DNA of 64,000 nt from Leishmania martiniquensis (taxonomy: Eukaryota > Euglenozoa > Kinetoplastea > Trypanosomatida > Trypanosomatidae), in contig NC_090153.1 of assembly GCF_017916325.1 (NCBI RefSeq), positions 307,501-371,500 of the forward strand, read 5' to 3'. Below the pieces are notes generated by a model that was not told where the DNA came from, did no database searches, and saw only the letters and a list, made by a program, of their open reading frames with translations. Shown one piece after another: positions 45,347-55,587 of the stretch. The position numbers and the translations under genes were made by a program. The first letter of the stretch is position 1. Every line of letters begins with the position of its first letter.

Positions 45347-47076
45347 CCGCGTGAGGCGTGTGTGTGTGTGTGTCTGTGTGTGGTGTGTGTGTCTGTGTGT
45401 GGTGTGTGTGGTGTGTGTGGTGTGCATCTTCTGGGGTGACTGCCCTCTGATTTTGCGGGTGTTGTAACGCCCAATAGCCCCACAGGGGTGACTGACACCA
45501 AAGGCACGACTAGAAAGACGTGTACGCGCAGAACGCTGCGGCATGCGGTGTCACTCCCCCACCCTTCCCCTTTGGAGCACGAAAGAGGGGGCGGTGAGAG
45601 CGCTCCCTTTCACGGTAGTCGCTCACTTACGGGAGGACCGGCTCCAATAATAAAACAAGAAATGTCGCTGCTGTGACTCCGTGCGTCTTTCGCTGAGTCA
45701 CTCTATACGCGCTTGAGCTACGCGGCTTCGCGTGCATCGGTGCCTCTGCCTCTGCCTCTGCCCTCCCTCTCACTCGTCCACACACGCACACACACAAACA
45801 CGCTCATACACACCCGCATCCTCGACTTCCATTGATGGGCATGCAACCCAAGCGCGCGCACACACCCATTCGCATATTATACACGCAGACACGCATATAT
45901 ATATATATATACTGGCCCAAGTTCTCGACGTGCGCAACGCTCACACACCCATCCACAACCGCCTCCACGCACCGTCCTACATCCCTTCCTCGAAAGAGCG
46001 GTGGTTCGTCCGGCGCGCTCTCCTCTGCTTCGCCTTCAGCTCCCCATCTTCCCTCCCTTCTTTGGAGGTTGTCCTCTTCTTCCCCACACTCTCCCGCGTA
46101 GCGCACTGCCCACGAGCGCCACCCTCCACACACATCAACTGCACTGTCGAAGGCCTGACTTGTGTCCGCCCAGGGGATGTGGGCGCATGTGCGTTCGCGT
46201 GTATACCTATTGAACCCCCTCTCCTCGTCTGTCCTGCCCTCAACGTTCACCTCTCTTAGAGGCTTTCTACCGCTTACTCACTCCGTCTATCTCTCTTCCT
46301 CTCTCTCTCGCCGCTCACCCTCTCACGCACGCACTGAACTCGCCACCGATCGTCCTCAGTCTCTGCTGAGTGTGCTTCACGTAAGGGCAAGCACTGTGGG
46401 CGTGTTGGCGTTGCCGCTGTGGTGATTGGGCGTGGTTGTATCGCTTTTTGTTCCGCAGAGAGAGAGACAGAGCGGAGGCTGTGGCACGCACGCCCCTCTG
46501 AGCCCGCCTGTATGTGTGTGTGTGTGTGTCCAAACGTATCAGAGCATCGCTACCTTCCGCCCCCGCGTCTTCCACTATTCAATCCCCTTCTTCCACTCTT
46601 CCACCTCCCTCCCCTCCCCTCAGCAGACGCGTGCCCGTTTTTTGCCACCCCTCCCCTCCCCTCTCTCTCATCATCAACCGCGGCGCTCCCCCCGTCCACA
46701 CCGTCAGCGCGGCCTCCACGACGCACGTCATATGTGATTTTGTTGTTGATCGGTTCGTTTGCGCCTCCCTCTTTGCCGGCGTTGTTGTCGCTCTGCAGGC
46801 CTGCCAGTGCCTTTGCGGGCCTGCGTGGGCGCATATCCTCGTCCCCTTCGTCATCGGCCGATCCTGACGCCGGTACCACTGTCTGCTCCCACGCTCTGAG
46901 ACGACGGGCGGTGACTGACGCACATCCTCAGGCTCTCCCCACAGCGTGGTGAATTCGTATCGCCCGCCTACACACATCCAAGCACACACACACACACCGC
47001 GCGTACTCGCTCAGAGAGTCGCAAGCGCACCGCACCGCACCGCCCCCTCCCCTCCTCTATACCCTCCCCTCCCCTG
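45347..47076 (+). other. Intergenic spacer, 1.7 kb
   Basis: No gene supportable. It starts with an imperfect TG/TGG repeat (45359-45424), then carries (CA)n near 45780-45800, a (TA)n tract at about 45893-45911 and several C/T tracts up to the next ATG. The last C/T tract (47043-47075) abuts the ATG with no intervening AG, so the acceptor must lie farther upstream. Confidence 0.65.
45359..45424 (+). repeat. Imperfect TG/TGG microsatellite in 3' UTR
   Basis: About 66 bases of TG units with periodic C and extra G interruptions, starting 13 bases after the stop codon at 45344-45346. Confidence 0.8.
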
Positions 47077-50000
47077 ATGCGCCGCACCGATCTGACTTCG
47101 ACGCCCCAGAGTACGGAAGGCAGTGGGGCAGCCGCGCGGAGCGACGATGCCGTTGCGACGGTGTTTCCGGAGGACCCCGTCGCCCCTCCTTCATCCTCCG
47201 TTCTCTATACGCTCTTGCAGGACCTGGGGCTGACGGCTACGGCGCAGGCCCTGCGTGAGGAACTCCTGCGGCAGCAGTCACGCGTCGCACTGCCGTCGCC
47301 TCCTTCCCTGCCGTCGCAGGCGAGCGAAATCTTTGTAGCGTTATCTCATGAAAACGGAGCAGCATCCCCCAACTCTCTTGCCGCGCTGCTGTCACCGCCG
47401 CGTTCAGCAGACGTATCACCTCCCCAAGGTAAAACCGCAGACCCAGCATCCTCCTCCGTCGAGCCACTGCCAGGTAGCGTGCAGTCGTCGCTCGCGGCGG
47501 GGGCGCCGCAGCGCGACGTTCGTATGTCATCCGGCACCATCCCTGCTGGCGACATCGCAGCGGAGCTTCAGCGCAAGCTGCAATCGTACTGTCACCTCTC
47601 CCAGTGCGCGAAGGTGATCACTGGCCTCGCTGCCAGCGCGGTGGAGCCGCTTCTTGCGATGTCGCCTGCCTCCACAGCAGCCACCACCACACCGCTGCAG
47701 CTTGTCGAGACGCTTACAGATATATGGCACTCAGAGAGGCGCGCCGCTCTTCCGCATCGCGCAACCGCTGGGAAGGCCGACGCTGCTCTGGCGGCCGGGG
47801 TGCACAGCCACCGAGCCAGAGATTTCGAAGTCGCGGCTCTTATTGCACGCGCGGCATGGTGTGAACTGCGCATCACAGAGCTCGTCTTCATGCAGGAAGT
47901 TCACCTGGCCCACTCCTCCACTGCGGCGACGGCTCACTCTGTCGCTACGAAGCCACTGAACGAGGCCCAATGTGAGCTAGTGGATGTTGCTGGCCAGCTG
48001 GTGACGGCGTTGCAGGAACTACGCACAACCTGCGGCGCCGCGGCGGCGCGGCGGCGTGGCGTGTCTGCCCCTCCACAGGATGCCTCAGGCACCTCTTCCA
48101 TCCCTGCGGGTGTCGTGATTGCCTCGTCAATCGTATCTCGCCTGCACAGCAAGTCCGTTGGCTGGCTGCGCAACGCCGAGTGCATCATGGCATGGGTGCT
48201 ACGCCGCCAGGGCGCTTTTGATATATCAGCAGAGGCTGCGCAAGCGTCGTCGTGTGCGCAGCAGCAGCGCAAGCGACGGTGCCTTGAGGCAAGCACCACC
48301 TCTACATTCACGGAGGGCCCGCCTGACCCGGTGTGCTGCTGCGCCGCTTCGCCACTTCTAAAGCCTCTGCAGGATGTCATCCTAGGGCTCCCCACCGACA
48401 CCTCCGCGCCTGCGCCGTCCTACCAGCAGTGCCTCGAGGCTGAGATCGCACGGTCAGCGGCGGCAACGGTGAAGAGCGAAGCGGCCTCACTGATCGAATC
48501 CGCCCCGGTAGCGGTTGCCCGCGATGAGTGTGCTCTCTTCTCCTCCGTCCGCATCCCAATCACCGTTCGGGTAGCGATGACGGTGCAGCGCGTGAAGCTG
48601 CTGCTCACCTTAATCGGCGCGCTTCTGTACAACGGCGAAGGCTCCATTCTCTGCGTGCTGGAGGATGTCGCCGCCGATAGTATTCGCTCATGGTGGATGC
48701 GCCAGAGCGCGATGTCGGCACAATTCCTGGTTCAGTGCGCGCATCAGCTGAACAGCATTCTGACGCCGTCCCTCGCCCACTCCTCTGCTGCTGCGCAGGC
48801 CTCTCCGCCATCACGGCATCAGGCCCTGTCTGCCGCGTCCGAGGCGGCGGTGCACTCCCTGCGAGAAGAGCTGGAAGCGCTGGCAAAAGAGGTGCTGCTC
48901 TGTGCATGTCCGCTCGCATGCATCGCACCGCCAGTACGGCAGGACAGCCGGCTCGACCTTCTCGTGCGCTTGATAAACGCTCTCCAGCAAGCCCACGATG
49001 CTCGTGCGGCACATCTCGACAGGTATGTGCTGCAAAGTTGCACCACCGCTGCGGCGAACATCGCCATATCAGTTAGCTCGCCCCTCTCTGCAGCAGCCGA
49101 CGTGTTTAGCCCTCTCTCCAGCGTCAGCAGCCCCACGCTCGGTAGCGAAGGCTCGCCTATCACCTCCCCTGAGTGGACTGTGCGCGTGCCAAGCCCGTTC
49201 GGCTTGGACTTGCGCGGGGCCACCGGCCATCCGACGCCCCCCGAGCAGGCGCCTCAGAGCAGCATTGGCAGCGACACCAGTAGCATCTCCGACTCACTAG
49301 AGGCTGCCCGCACTGCTGCTCAAGTCCTCCAATGGAAGCCCCACTTCACCCAGCTCCTCGCTACCATTGCAACGGGGCGCTGGCAGGCTCAGCATTACGC
49401 GCCGCAGGCCCCGTACCCTGGCTCCCGGTACCACCGTTTGCGCCTTCGCATGAGGGATGCCCTGCGGCATGCACAAGAGCTTCTTCGGCTGCAGCCACGT
49501 CTGCAGGTTGGGGCGCGCGGTGTCGTTTATCCGCCCCACCCCGCCCTCGGCAGCGACCCGGACCCCGGCGTCTCGCTCTCCTTGGTAGAGCAGATGCCGT
49601 GCGTGCTGCAGCTGGCCACGCTGCAGGACGCCCGTGTGCTGCAGCGGCGCGTGGGGCGTCGACTGGCTCGAGAGGCGAGGTCTGATGAAGTCCATGCAGC
49701 ACCCGCAGAGAACAGCGCCAGTAACGGCGGGGGTGGGGATACTGCACCAGCATTAGCGGCATCGTTGACAGATCGGCGTGCTGCTTCACCACCCTCAGTC
49801 TCACAGGCGCGGACGGCTGGCTGGAGCAACACCACCAGTACAAGCGGGTATCGCAGCGCCACTTCAATGCTGGCTGCAGCCACCGCGACGGCGCTCGGAC
49901 GGCCTCCCACCGCCACCGCGACGGATGGTCCCACGGCGTCACATCGGGCCGCGTCCGGGAACGAAGGGCGCGTCGCCACCGCCACCTCCACCAGCGCGAG

Positions 50001-53000
50001 GCCGCCAGAAGGGCAGAGAAGCGCGAGTCCGCACGGAGAGGCGGATGCAGGCGAGCGCCGTGCTAACGCGTTAATGGCGCCGTCCTCCGAACCCGCTACA
50101 GGGACGGCGGAGCTGGAGTCATCACCCCCGCAGCCAGCGCCGTCCGAGGCGGTGTCCAGTCGTAGTAGCACGAGCCACGCCGACGCCGAGACAGACTCCT
50201 CGGCCTTTGGCGTGGCGGCTGCCGCCGTGGCCGTCTCACCGGAGCCGCAGTGGGGAAGCGATGGCGAAGGGCAGGACGAAGACGAGGATGCAGCTGATGA
50301 CCCGCAACTTGAGCGCTGGCACCTACACGGCGACGAGGCGCAGGAAGAGCTGGAAGAGGCTGACGAGGAGGCGGCTGCCATCGTTGACGATGACGACGGC
50401 ATCGACTGGGCGCAGAGCGATGGCCAGGAAGAGGAAGACGACGAGGAAGGCGCGGAAGAGGTTGGGTCCCAGGCGTCCTCAGCAGACATGGACTACGAGC
50501 GTGCCGAAGATGAAATGAAGGAGGAGGTGGAGTGCGTCGAGGCGACGCCGGATGGGCGGCTGCTCGCACTGCTCACGGCGCGTGGACGGCTCATGGTGCT
50601 TCGAATGCAGGCCCACGACTCCACGTGGCACTACGAGGAGGAGGTGCTTATCGACACCAGCCTTCCGAACATGCCATCACGCGAAAAGCGGCTGCAGTGG
50701 TACGAGTCGCTGAGCTCCTTCGTGCACTTCTCCCCGTGCCGCCGCTTCCTCCTCGCCGCGGTACAGTTCGCCGCGGTGGAGCTGAAGCCGAACTCGACCT
50801 GTGCGATGGCCCGTGCGGCGAATGGAGGCACTGGGCAGCTCAACGTATACTCGCTCCATCGTGATGGCGACGACGGCGAGGAGGCCGCTTGTAAGAGTCG
50901 CGGTGATCTCGAGCAGGAGGACGACAGCAGTGCGTCCGCAGCGATCGGCGGTGCCCGTGAGCGCCTTCGTCGCCTGGTCGGACTCACCACCGACCGGCTC
51001 TACGGAACCTTCTGTCCTCACGACGGGCCCTGTCTGTCGGCACGCTGGGTCGACACGCGCTGGTGGGGAGGCGGTCGCCGCAGCCGGTGGGCTAACAGCG
51101 CCGTCGAGCCGCTGAACAGCACGAACGCGGCGGCCACAGTGCTATTGCAGAGTATGAAGGCAGGCGACTTGGCTGGGAAGAGCACCACCACCACCGCCTT
51201 GTCCGCCAAGGACTCGGTGGCGCACAGGATGATGCCGGAGAGTTGGCGCGCGGCAGCTGGCGTGCTGCTGAGCGAGTACCAGTGCATCTCTCTCGGCATG
51301 GATGACCTCATCCTACGCTGGTTGCCGGCGTGCGGGGTGGTGTTGCAGCGCATTTTGACGGAGCCGGCGCAGGACATCATCGTGTCGCCTCTCATGGCTG
51401 CCTTCTACGTGGCGAGCGACAACGGCGACCTCTATATGTACGACGCATGGGATGAGCGCAGCATGACGGACGGCCACCCCTGTGGCTCTGGTGAAGACGC
51501 AGACCCATGCGACATGTACAGTAAGAGCCCGAGCACCACGCAAGCTCACCGCCTTGTCCTTCCCGTGACGGAGGAAGGCCACCCGCGCTTTCATCGTGTC
51601 GGCCGCATGCAGCACCAGCACCAGTACGACTACTCGACTGCGGCATCAACGCGCTCACCACAGTCACAGCAGCAGCAAGAGCGGTCTCTGCGCCGTGACA
51701 CACTGGATGACCCTGATACAGCGGATCAGGTGCAATCCAACCGCTCTTCCGCACACTATACGGGTCCAGTGACGCCGGTGTTCCAGCGTTTCGTGGACCC
51801 GTCGAGGGGGATGTCAGGATCGCAGTCGCACACGCCGTTCTATCCGCATCATCCGTACTACTACGACAGCGGCGCGGCAGTGCAGGGCGGCTTCTCAGAC
51901 AACGACGAGGACTATGAAGAGGGGCATGAAGTGGCGCAGTCGCGCCTGGGAGGAAAACCGGCAGAGGAAAGCACTCGCCAGAAAAGCAGCGGCCAGGCGA
52001 AGGCGGGCGCCGACAGCGTCGGATGGACAGCGCTTCCACGGCACCTGCGCTGGCTGCTACCTCATCAATGGGCAGCGCACACGCCGTGGGATGCGCAGTT
52101 GGGTCGCCGACTCATACGCCATCTGCTGTGCCACACCCGCGCCGCCACACCCGCCGACATAGGTGAACTATTCTACGAACGCGACGAGGAGACGGCAGCC
52201 GTTGGGGCGGCCTCGGCGGTGGAAGCTGATGAAGGCGACCAGCCGTCGCTGATGGACGAACGAGAAAACCTCTACGATGCGCGTGGTCGCCACCGTGCAC
52301 GCCTGCACGGCGCAAGCGGCGGCGCAGCGGTCAGCGTGCATGACGAAGAGGGTACCACGTATGGCACAAGCGGCAGTCGACAAGACGTCTCCTCCGAAGA
52401 CGAGCACGGCAGCTGTGACAGCGCCGAGCGGGAGTACGCGTACACGAACGGCGCCGACTACGACGACGACGACGATGGCGCCCGCCGACCTCTGCCGTCG
52501 CGTGTGATGAACGGGGGGGGGCGCAGTCACATCTCCAGCGAAGCGGCCGCTGCCGCAGCGGCCGCCACAAAAGGGGTACCGGTGCCTGTGCTGGAGTGTG
52601 CTGCACACCCGACGCCTGCGCGCGGACCGCTTCAGCGGGCATACTACCCCAGTGGCGCCTGCCTCGTGTACAGGAGCGTCGCAAGGGCTCTCTGCAGCGC
52701 TGGCGACCTCACAGATCGCCAGACGCAGAGTGAGATGGGTCCCGGCGGGGCGACGCACCATTTGCTCTCCATGGCCTTCTCCGGGGAGCCGCAATGGCGG
52801 GCAGGGCAGCGGCTGTGGAGCCGCGAGGCAGAGGAAGCAGGGGCGCCGCAAGCGTGGCAGCGCCTCTCCCCTCAACGCAGCGCGGCGGTCGACCACGGCG
52901 ACGCGCGCGACGGGACGCAGCTGCAGCAAGGCGATGGCGACACCAGCGCCGACTCCATTGCCGGGCCATCGGCGCCGCTCACGCTGTGGTCAACAGCCGC

Positions 53001-55587
53001 GCTGGCTCGCGTGCTCCTATGGAAGGACTACTTCAGCACATCTCGTCACCTCGCCGGCGCCAAGGCTGAAGCGTGGGCAGAGTGGGAGTCTGAAGTACTC
53101 GCCACCACGTACCATGCGGACGTGTTGCCGCGATGGTACACTCGCCACGCAGGGAGCTCGACGGAGCCACGCTGGTCTGCGACGGAGTTGCTCGCTGTAC
53201 GGGGATACCTGGGCCCTCGTGACGCGTGGCGCCGCTGTGCGCCTGCATCACAGCGTGGCTTGGCCGCCACGGCCCGAAACGGTCGGTATCTCTGCATCAT
53301 GGCCTCTGTCGGTCCGTACCGCAAGCTGGTGAACCCTCGCGAGCCTCTGCGCGACATGCCTGGCTTCTATGCGAGCGTCGTGTTCGACGTCTACGCGGGC
53401 GCCGTGCTGCGCGTCATCCCGGTTTGCCCGACGGAGCTCAACGGTCTACGCGGTCAGTGTATGTGGACGTCGGAGCGTCACGAGAGCGATCCCAAAGCGC
53501 CGATCTACCGTCTGCCGTGCACCGTCACTGTGGTACCTCTGCCCCCCGCATCCGCAGCCACGGCAACAGCAGGAAAAGTTGCGAGTCTGTCGTCGCCAAC
53601 GAGGGCGCGCGCGGACTCGAACGAGTCGCCGACGAGGCTGCTGTTCGACAGAGGCTTACCATCTGCTGCACTGTGCGACGAAGGTGTCGTGGACGACGAG
53701 GAGGATGGGGAGCCGACGGAGGTGGTCACGCTCACGGTTGGTGGGCTCGGCAACTGTATCTACGTTTTCGACGCTCTCAGCGGCCGACGTCTCGTGCACG
53801 AGGCGGAAACGGCGCGACACTGCGGCGAATCCGCGGCGGCCGCCTACGAGGCGTCCACACTGTCGGATAAGGCACGGTCCAAAGCTCGAGGCGCGCGGTC
53901 CGCGGGTGTGCGGCGAGACAGTGCCGCTGTGTTACCTTCCGTAGCGGCGGCGAGGCCAGGTGCGCCGTCGTCGCTCCCGCTTACCGCAGCCTCCCCGGCT
54001 CTCCCTGCGTCGATTCGGAAGCCGGCAGACGTACTTGTCTCCGTCACGACGTGGGGTCGTGGCACAGGTTTCGACGGCATCACAGACCGGCCATCCACCA
54101 CCTCCAGCCCATGCCCGTCATGGATGCGTGAAACGGGCACAGGTGAAAGCAGCTCCGTTACGGCGCAGCCAAGCCACCTCACCACTTCTGAGACGCAGGC
54201 CGCAGCAGCAGCAGAAGCCTTAGCAATGTCTGAGGCGGTCGCCCGGAGTGGTGCACCAGCGCCGTGGCTGCTTCAGAGAGCCGCCCCATCGGAGCTGTGC
54301 GGGTGGCATCTGCGCGGGATTCTCTGGTGGGTGCACGAGCACCCACAGCCCTCCACGCTGTACGGAAGCGACGCCGGGAGCGCGGTGACGGAGCGAGAGG
54401 CGCGTTGGAGCGCAGAGAGCGTCTTGGCGGGCGGAGCGGGGGCGCGTGTAAGTGGTGGCCGTGTGAAAGGAAACGGCACCACCCGTGCCGCGAGCGGGCG
54501 CGGGCAGGGCGCTGTGAACCGCGCCGTGACGCCGTCGCTGTCGCCCGCCTTCACCACGTTGGCTGCGAACGCGGCATTCACATTTTTCTACCAAACGCTG
54601 CTCGGCGTGGCGGGCGGCACTGCGCCGACTACCGTCTCAGAGGAGTCACATTCCCGACGGCAGCACACTGCCGAATCCTCCACCGCAGCCCTCGGCGCGG
54701 CAGCAGCTGGCAGCCCTCATCGCACCACCGGCGTTGGGTATCCCTCCTACGGATTCGTGTGGCGACAGCGTCGGTGTCGCCTGCTTCAGCGGCTTCTACG
54801 CCACTACGACGTGGGAATGCTCTGGCAGGCGTACGTGGCCCTGTTTTGTGCGTCGACGACAGCGGCGGGTTCGCTGGCACCGCAGTCGGCAGTCTGCGCG
54901 CTTGTGCAGTGGGCTCTGTCGACCGACAAGGCGGCCACAGCCGCCGCGGCTTTTCTTGGGCCGTCTATCGGTCACACACGATGGATCTGGTGCCGAACCC
55001 CGTCCCCTCCAGAAGGTCGAAAAGGCGCCTCCGCGCCATCGAAGCAGCTGCACCTATCCGGAGGCAGGGTGCGGCGAGCGACCGCGCGCAGCCACGACGT
55101 CGAGCACGATGATGTGGGTCGTGGAGGCGCCAAGGCGGGACTGCAGGCCCGCAGCACAGTGCCCTTCGCCTGCGTTCTTCAGCAGCGTGAGGAATTCGTG
55201 GCGGAGCTGCAGGCATTGGATATGCAGCAGCAGCAGCAGCAGGCGACTGGAAGCATAACAGCAACGTCGCTGGCGCGGTCGATGGCGAGCGTCCAGGCGA
55301 AGTCGCTTCTCGCTAGCGTACGCGCCCAAGCCATGGTGGAGGGCATGCTCCCTCTCAACGCCAAGGGACGTGGCGCGCAGCAACAGAGATCTGTCGCAGC
55401 GGCAGCGACCCATGAGTCAGCATCCTCTGCAGTGGTCAAACTGCCGCCCTCGCACCACCAAAACCAGCTCCATGTGGACGTTGTGAACTGTGTGGCCACG
55501 TGGCTCGACGCCAATGGTGGCTTTTACGTTTGCTGTGGCTGTGAGGATGGCGGATTGTACATCATGGGCGGCTGCGTGACGGATTAG
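47077..55587 (+). CDS. Giant LisH-motif protein with acidic linker and divergent beta-propeller
   Basis: 2836 residues from the ATG at 47077. Residues ~42-66 form a LisH motif (LYTLLQDLGLTATAQALREE), a dimerisation element common in WD40 and ubiquitin-ligase adaptor proteins. The next ~900 residues are mostly helical with Ala/Ser-rich linkers. A highly acidic region (residues ~1065-1152, many Asp/Glu) precedes WD-like strands: ECVEATPDGRLLALLTARGR, SSFVHFSPCRRFLLAAVQF, YQCISLGMDDLILRWLPACG, AAFYVASDNGDLYMYDAWDE, VTLTVGGLGNCIYVFDAL and, at the extreme C-terminus, GGFYVCCGCEDGGLYIMGG. These probably build one propeller split by very long inserts, including a Gln run near residue 2720. LisH plus propeller recalls DCAF-type CUL4 substrate receptors, but no DDB1-binding signature is evident. 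Function is unknown. Confidence 0.8.
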   Translation: MRRTDLTSTPQSTEGSGAAARSDDAVATVFPEDPVAPPSSSVLYTLLQDLGLTATAQALREELLRQQSRVALPSPPSLPSQASEIFVALSHENGAASPNSLAALLSPPRSADVSPPQGKTADPASSSVEPLPGSVQSSLAAGAPQRDVRMSSGTIPAGDIAAELQRKLQSYCHLSQCAKVITGLAASAVEPLLAMSPASTAATTTPLQLVETLTDIWHSERRAALPHRATAGKADAALAAGVHSHRARDFEVAALIARAAWCELRITELVFMQEVHLAHSSTAATAHSVATKPLNEAQCELVDVAGQLVTALQELRTTCGAAAARRRGVSAPPQDASGTSSIPAGVVIASSIVSRLHSKSVGWLRNAECIMAWVLRRQGAFDISAEAAQASSCAQQQRKRRCLEASTTSTFTEGPPDPVCCCAASPLLKPLQDVILGLPTDTSAPAPSYQQCLEAEIARSAAATVKSEAASLIESAPVAVARDECALFSSVRIPITVRVAMTVQRVKLLLTLIGALLYNGEGSILCVLEDVAADSIRSWWMRQSAMSAQFLVQCAHQLNSILTPSLAHSSAAAQASPPSRHQALSAASEAAVHSLREELEALAKEVLLCACPLACIAPPVRQDSRLDLLVRLINALQQAHDARAAHLDRYVLQSCTTAAANIAISVSSPLSAAADVFSPLSSVSSPTLGSEGSPITSPEWTVRVPSPFGLDLRGATGHPTPPEQAPQSSIGSDTSSISDSLEAARTAAQVLQWKPHFTQLLATIATGRWQAQHYAPQAPYPGSRYHRLRLRMRDALRHAQELLRLQPRLQVGARGVVYPPHPALGSDPDPGVSLSLVEQMPCVLQLATLQDARVLQRRVGRRLAREARSDEVHAAPAENSASNGGGGDTAPALAASLTDRRAASPPSVSQARTAGWSNTTSTSGYRSATSMLAAATATALGRPPTATATDGPTASHRAASGNEGRVATATSTSARPPEGQRSASPHGEADAGERRANALMAPSSEPATGTAELESSPPQPAPSEAVSSRSSTSHADAETDSSAFGVAAAAVAVSPEPQWGSDGEGQDEDEDAADDPQLERWHLHGDEAQEELEEADEEAAAIVDDDDGIDWAQSDGQEEEDDEEGAEEVGSQASSADMDYERAEDEMKEEVECVEATPDGRLLALLTARGRLMVLRMQAHDSTWHYEEEVLIDTSLPNMPSREKRLQWYESLSSFVHFSPCRRFLLAAVQFAAVELKPNSTCAMARAANGGTGQLNVYSLHRDGDDGEEAACKSRGDLEQEDDSSASAAIGGARERLRRLVGLTTDRLYGTFCPHDGPCLSARWVDTRWWGGGRRSRWANSAVEPLNSTNAAATVLLQSMKAGDLAGKSTTTTALSAKDSVAHRMMPESWRAAAGVLLSEYQCISLGMDDLILRWLPACGVVLQRILTEPAQDIIVSPLMAAFYVASDNGDLYMYDAWDERSMTDGHPCGSGEDADPCDMYSKSPSTTQAHRLVLPVTEEGHPRFHRVGRMQHQHQYDYSTAASTRSPQSQQQQERSLRRDTLDDPDTADQVQSNRSSAHYTGPVTPVFQRFVDPSRGMSGSQSHTPFYPHHPYYYDSGAAVQGGFSDNDEDYEEGHEVAQSRLGGKPAEESTRQKSSGQAKAGADSVGWTALPRHLRWLLPHQWAAHTPWDAQLGRRLIRHLLCHTRAATPADIGELFYERDEETAAVGAASAVEADEGDQPSLMDERENLYDARGRHRARLHGASGGAAVSVHDEEGTTYGTSGSRQDVSSEDEHGSCDSAEREYAYTNGADYDDDDDGARRPLPSRVMNGGGRSHISSEAAAAAAAATKGVPVPVLECAAHPTPARGPLQRAYYPSGACLVYRSVARALCSAGDLTDRQTQSEMGPGGATHHLLSMAFSGEPQWRAGQRLWSREAEEAGAPQAWQRLSPQRSAAVDHGDARDGTQLQQGDGDTSADSIAGPSAPLTLWSTAALARVLLWKDYFSTSRHLAGAKAEAWAEWESEVLATTYHADVLPRWYTRHAGSSTEPRWSATELLAVRGYLGPRDAWRRCAPASQRGLAATARNGRYLCIMASVGPYRKLVNPREPLRDMPGFYASVVFDVYAGAVLRVIPVCPTELNGLRGQCMWTSERHESDPKAPIYRLPCTVTVVPLPPASAATATAGKVASLSSPTRARADSNESPTRLLFDRGLPSAALCDEGVVDDEEDGEPTEVVTLTVGGLGNCIYVFDALSGRRLVHEAETARHCGESAAAAYEASTLSDKARSKARGARSAGVRRDSAAVLPSVAAARPGAPSSLPLTAASPALPASIRKPADVLVSVTTWGRGTGFDGITDRPSTTSSPCPSWMRETGTGESSSVTAQPSHLTTSETQAAAAAEALAMSEAVARSGAPAPWLLQRAAPSELCGWHLRGILWWVHEHPQPSTLYGSDAGSAVTEREARWSAESVLAGGAGARVSGGRVKGNGTTRAASGRGQGAVNRAVTPSLSPAFTTLAANAAFTFFYQTLLGVAGGTAPTTVSEESHSRRQHTAESSTAALGAAAAGSPHRTTGVGYPSYGFVWRQRRCRLLQRLLRHYDVGMLWQAYVALFCASTTAAGSLAPQSAVCALVQWALSTDKAATAAAAFLGPSIGHTRWIWCRTPSPPEGRKGASAPSKQLHLSGGRVRRATARSHDVEHDDVGRGGAKAGLQARSTVPFACVLQQREEFVAELQALDMQQQQQQATGSITATSLARSMASVQAKSLLASVRAQAMVEGMLPLNAKGRGAQQQRSVAAAATHESASSAVVKLPPSHHQNQLHVDVVNCVATWLDANGGFYVCCGCEDGGLYIMGGCVTD

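Noticed and set aside
49527..50489. 320-codon antisense frame rich in Ser within the LisH gene
   Set aside because: Serine runs are the reverse complement of the acidic Asp/Glu codons in the sense gene.
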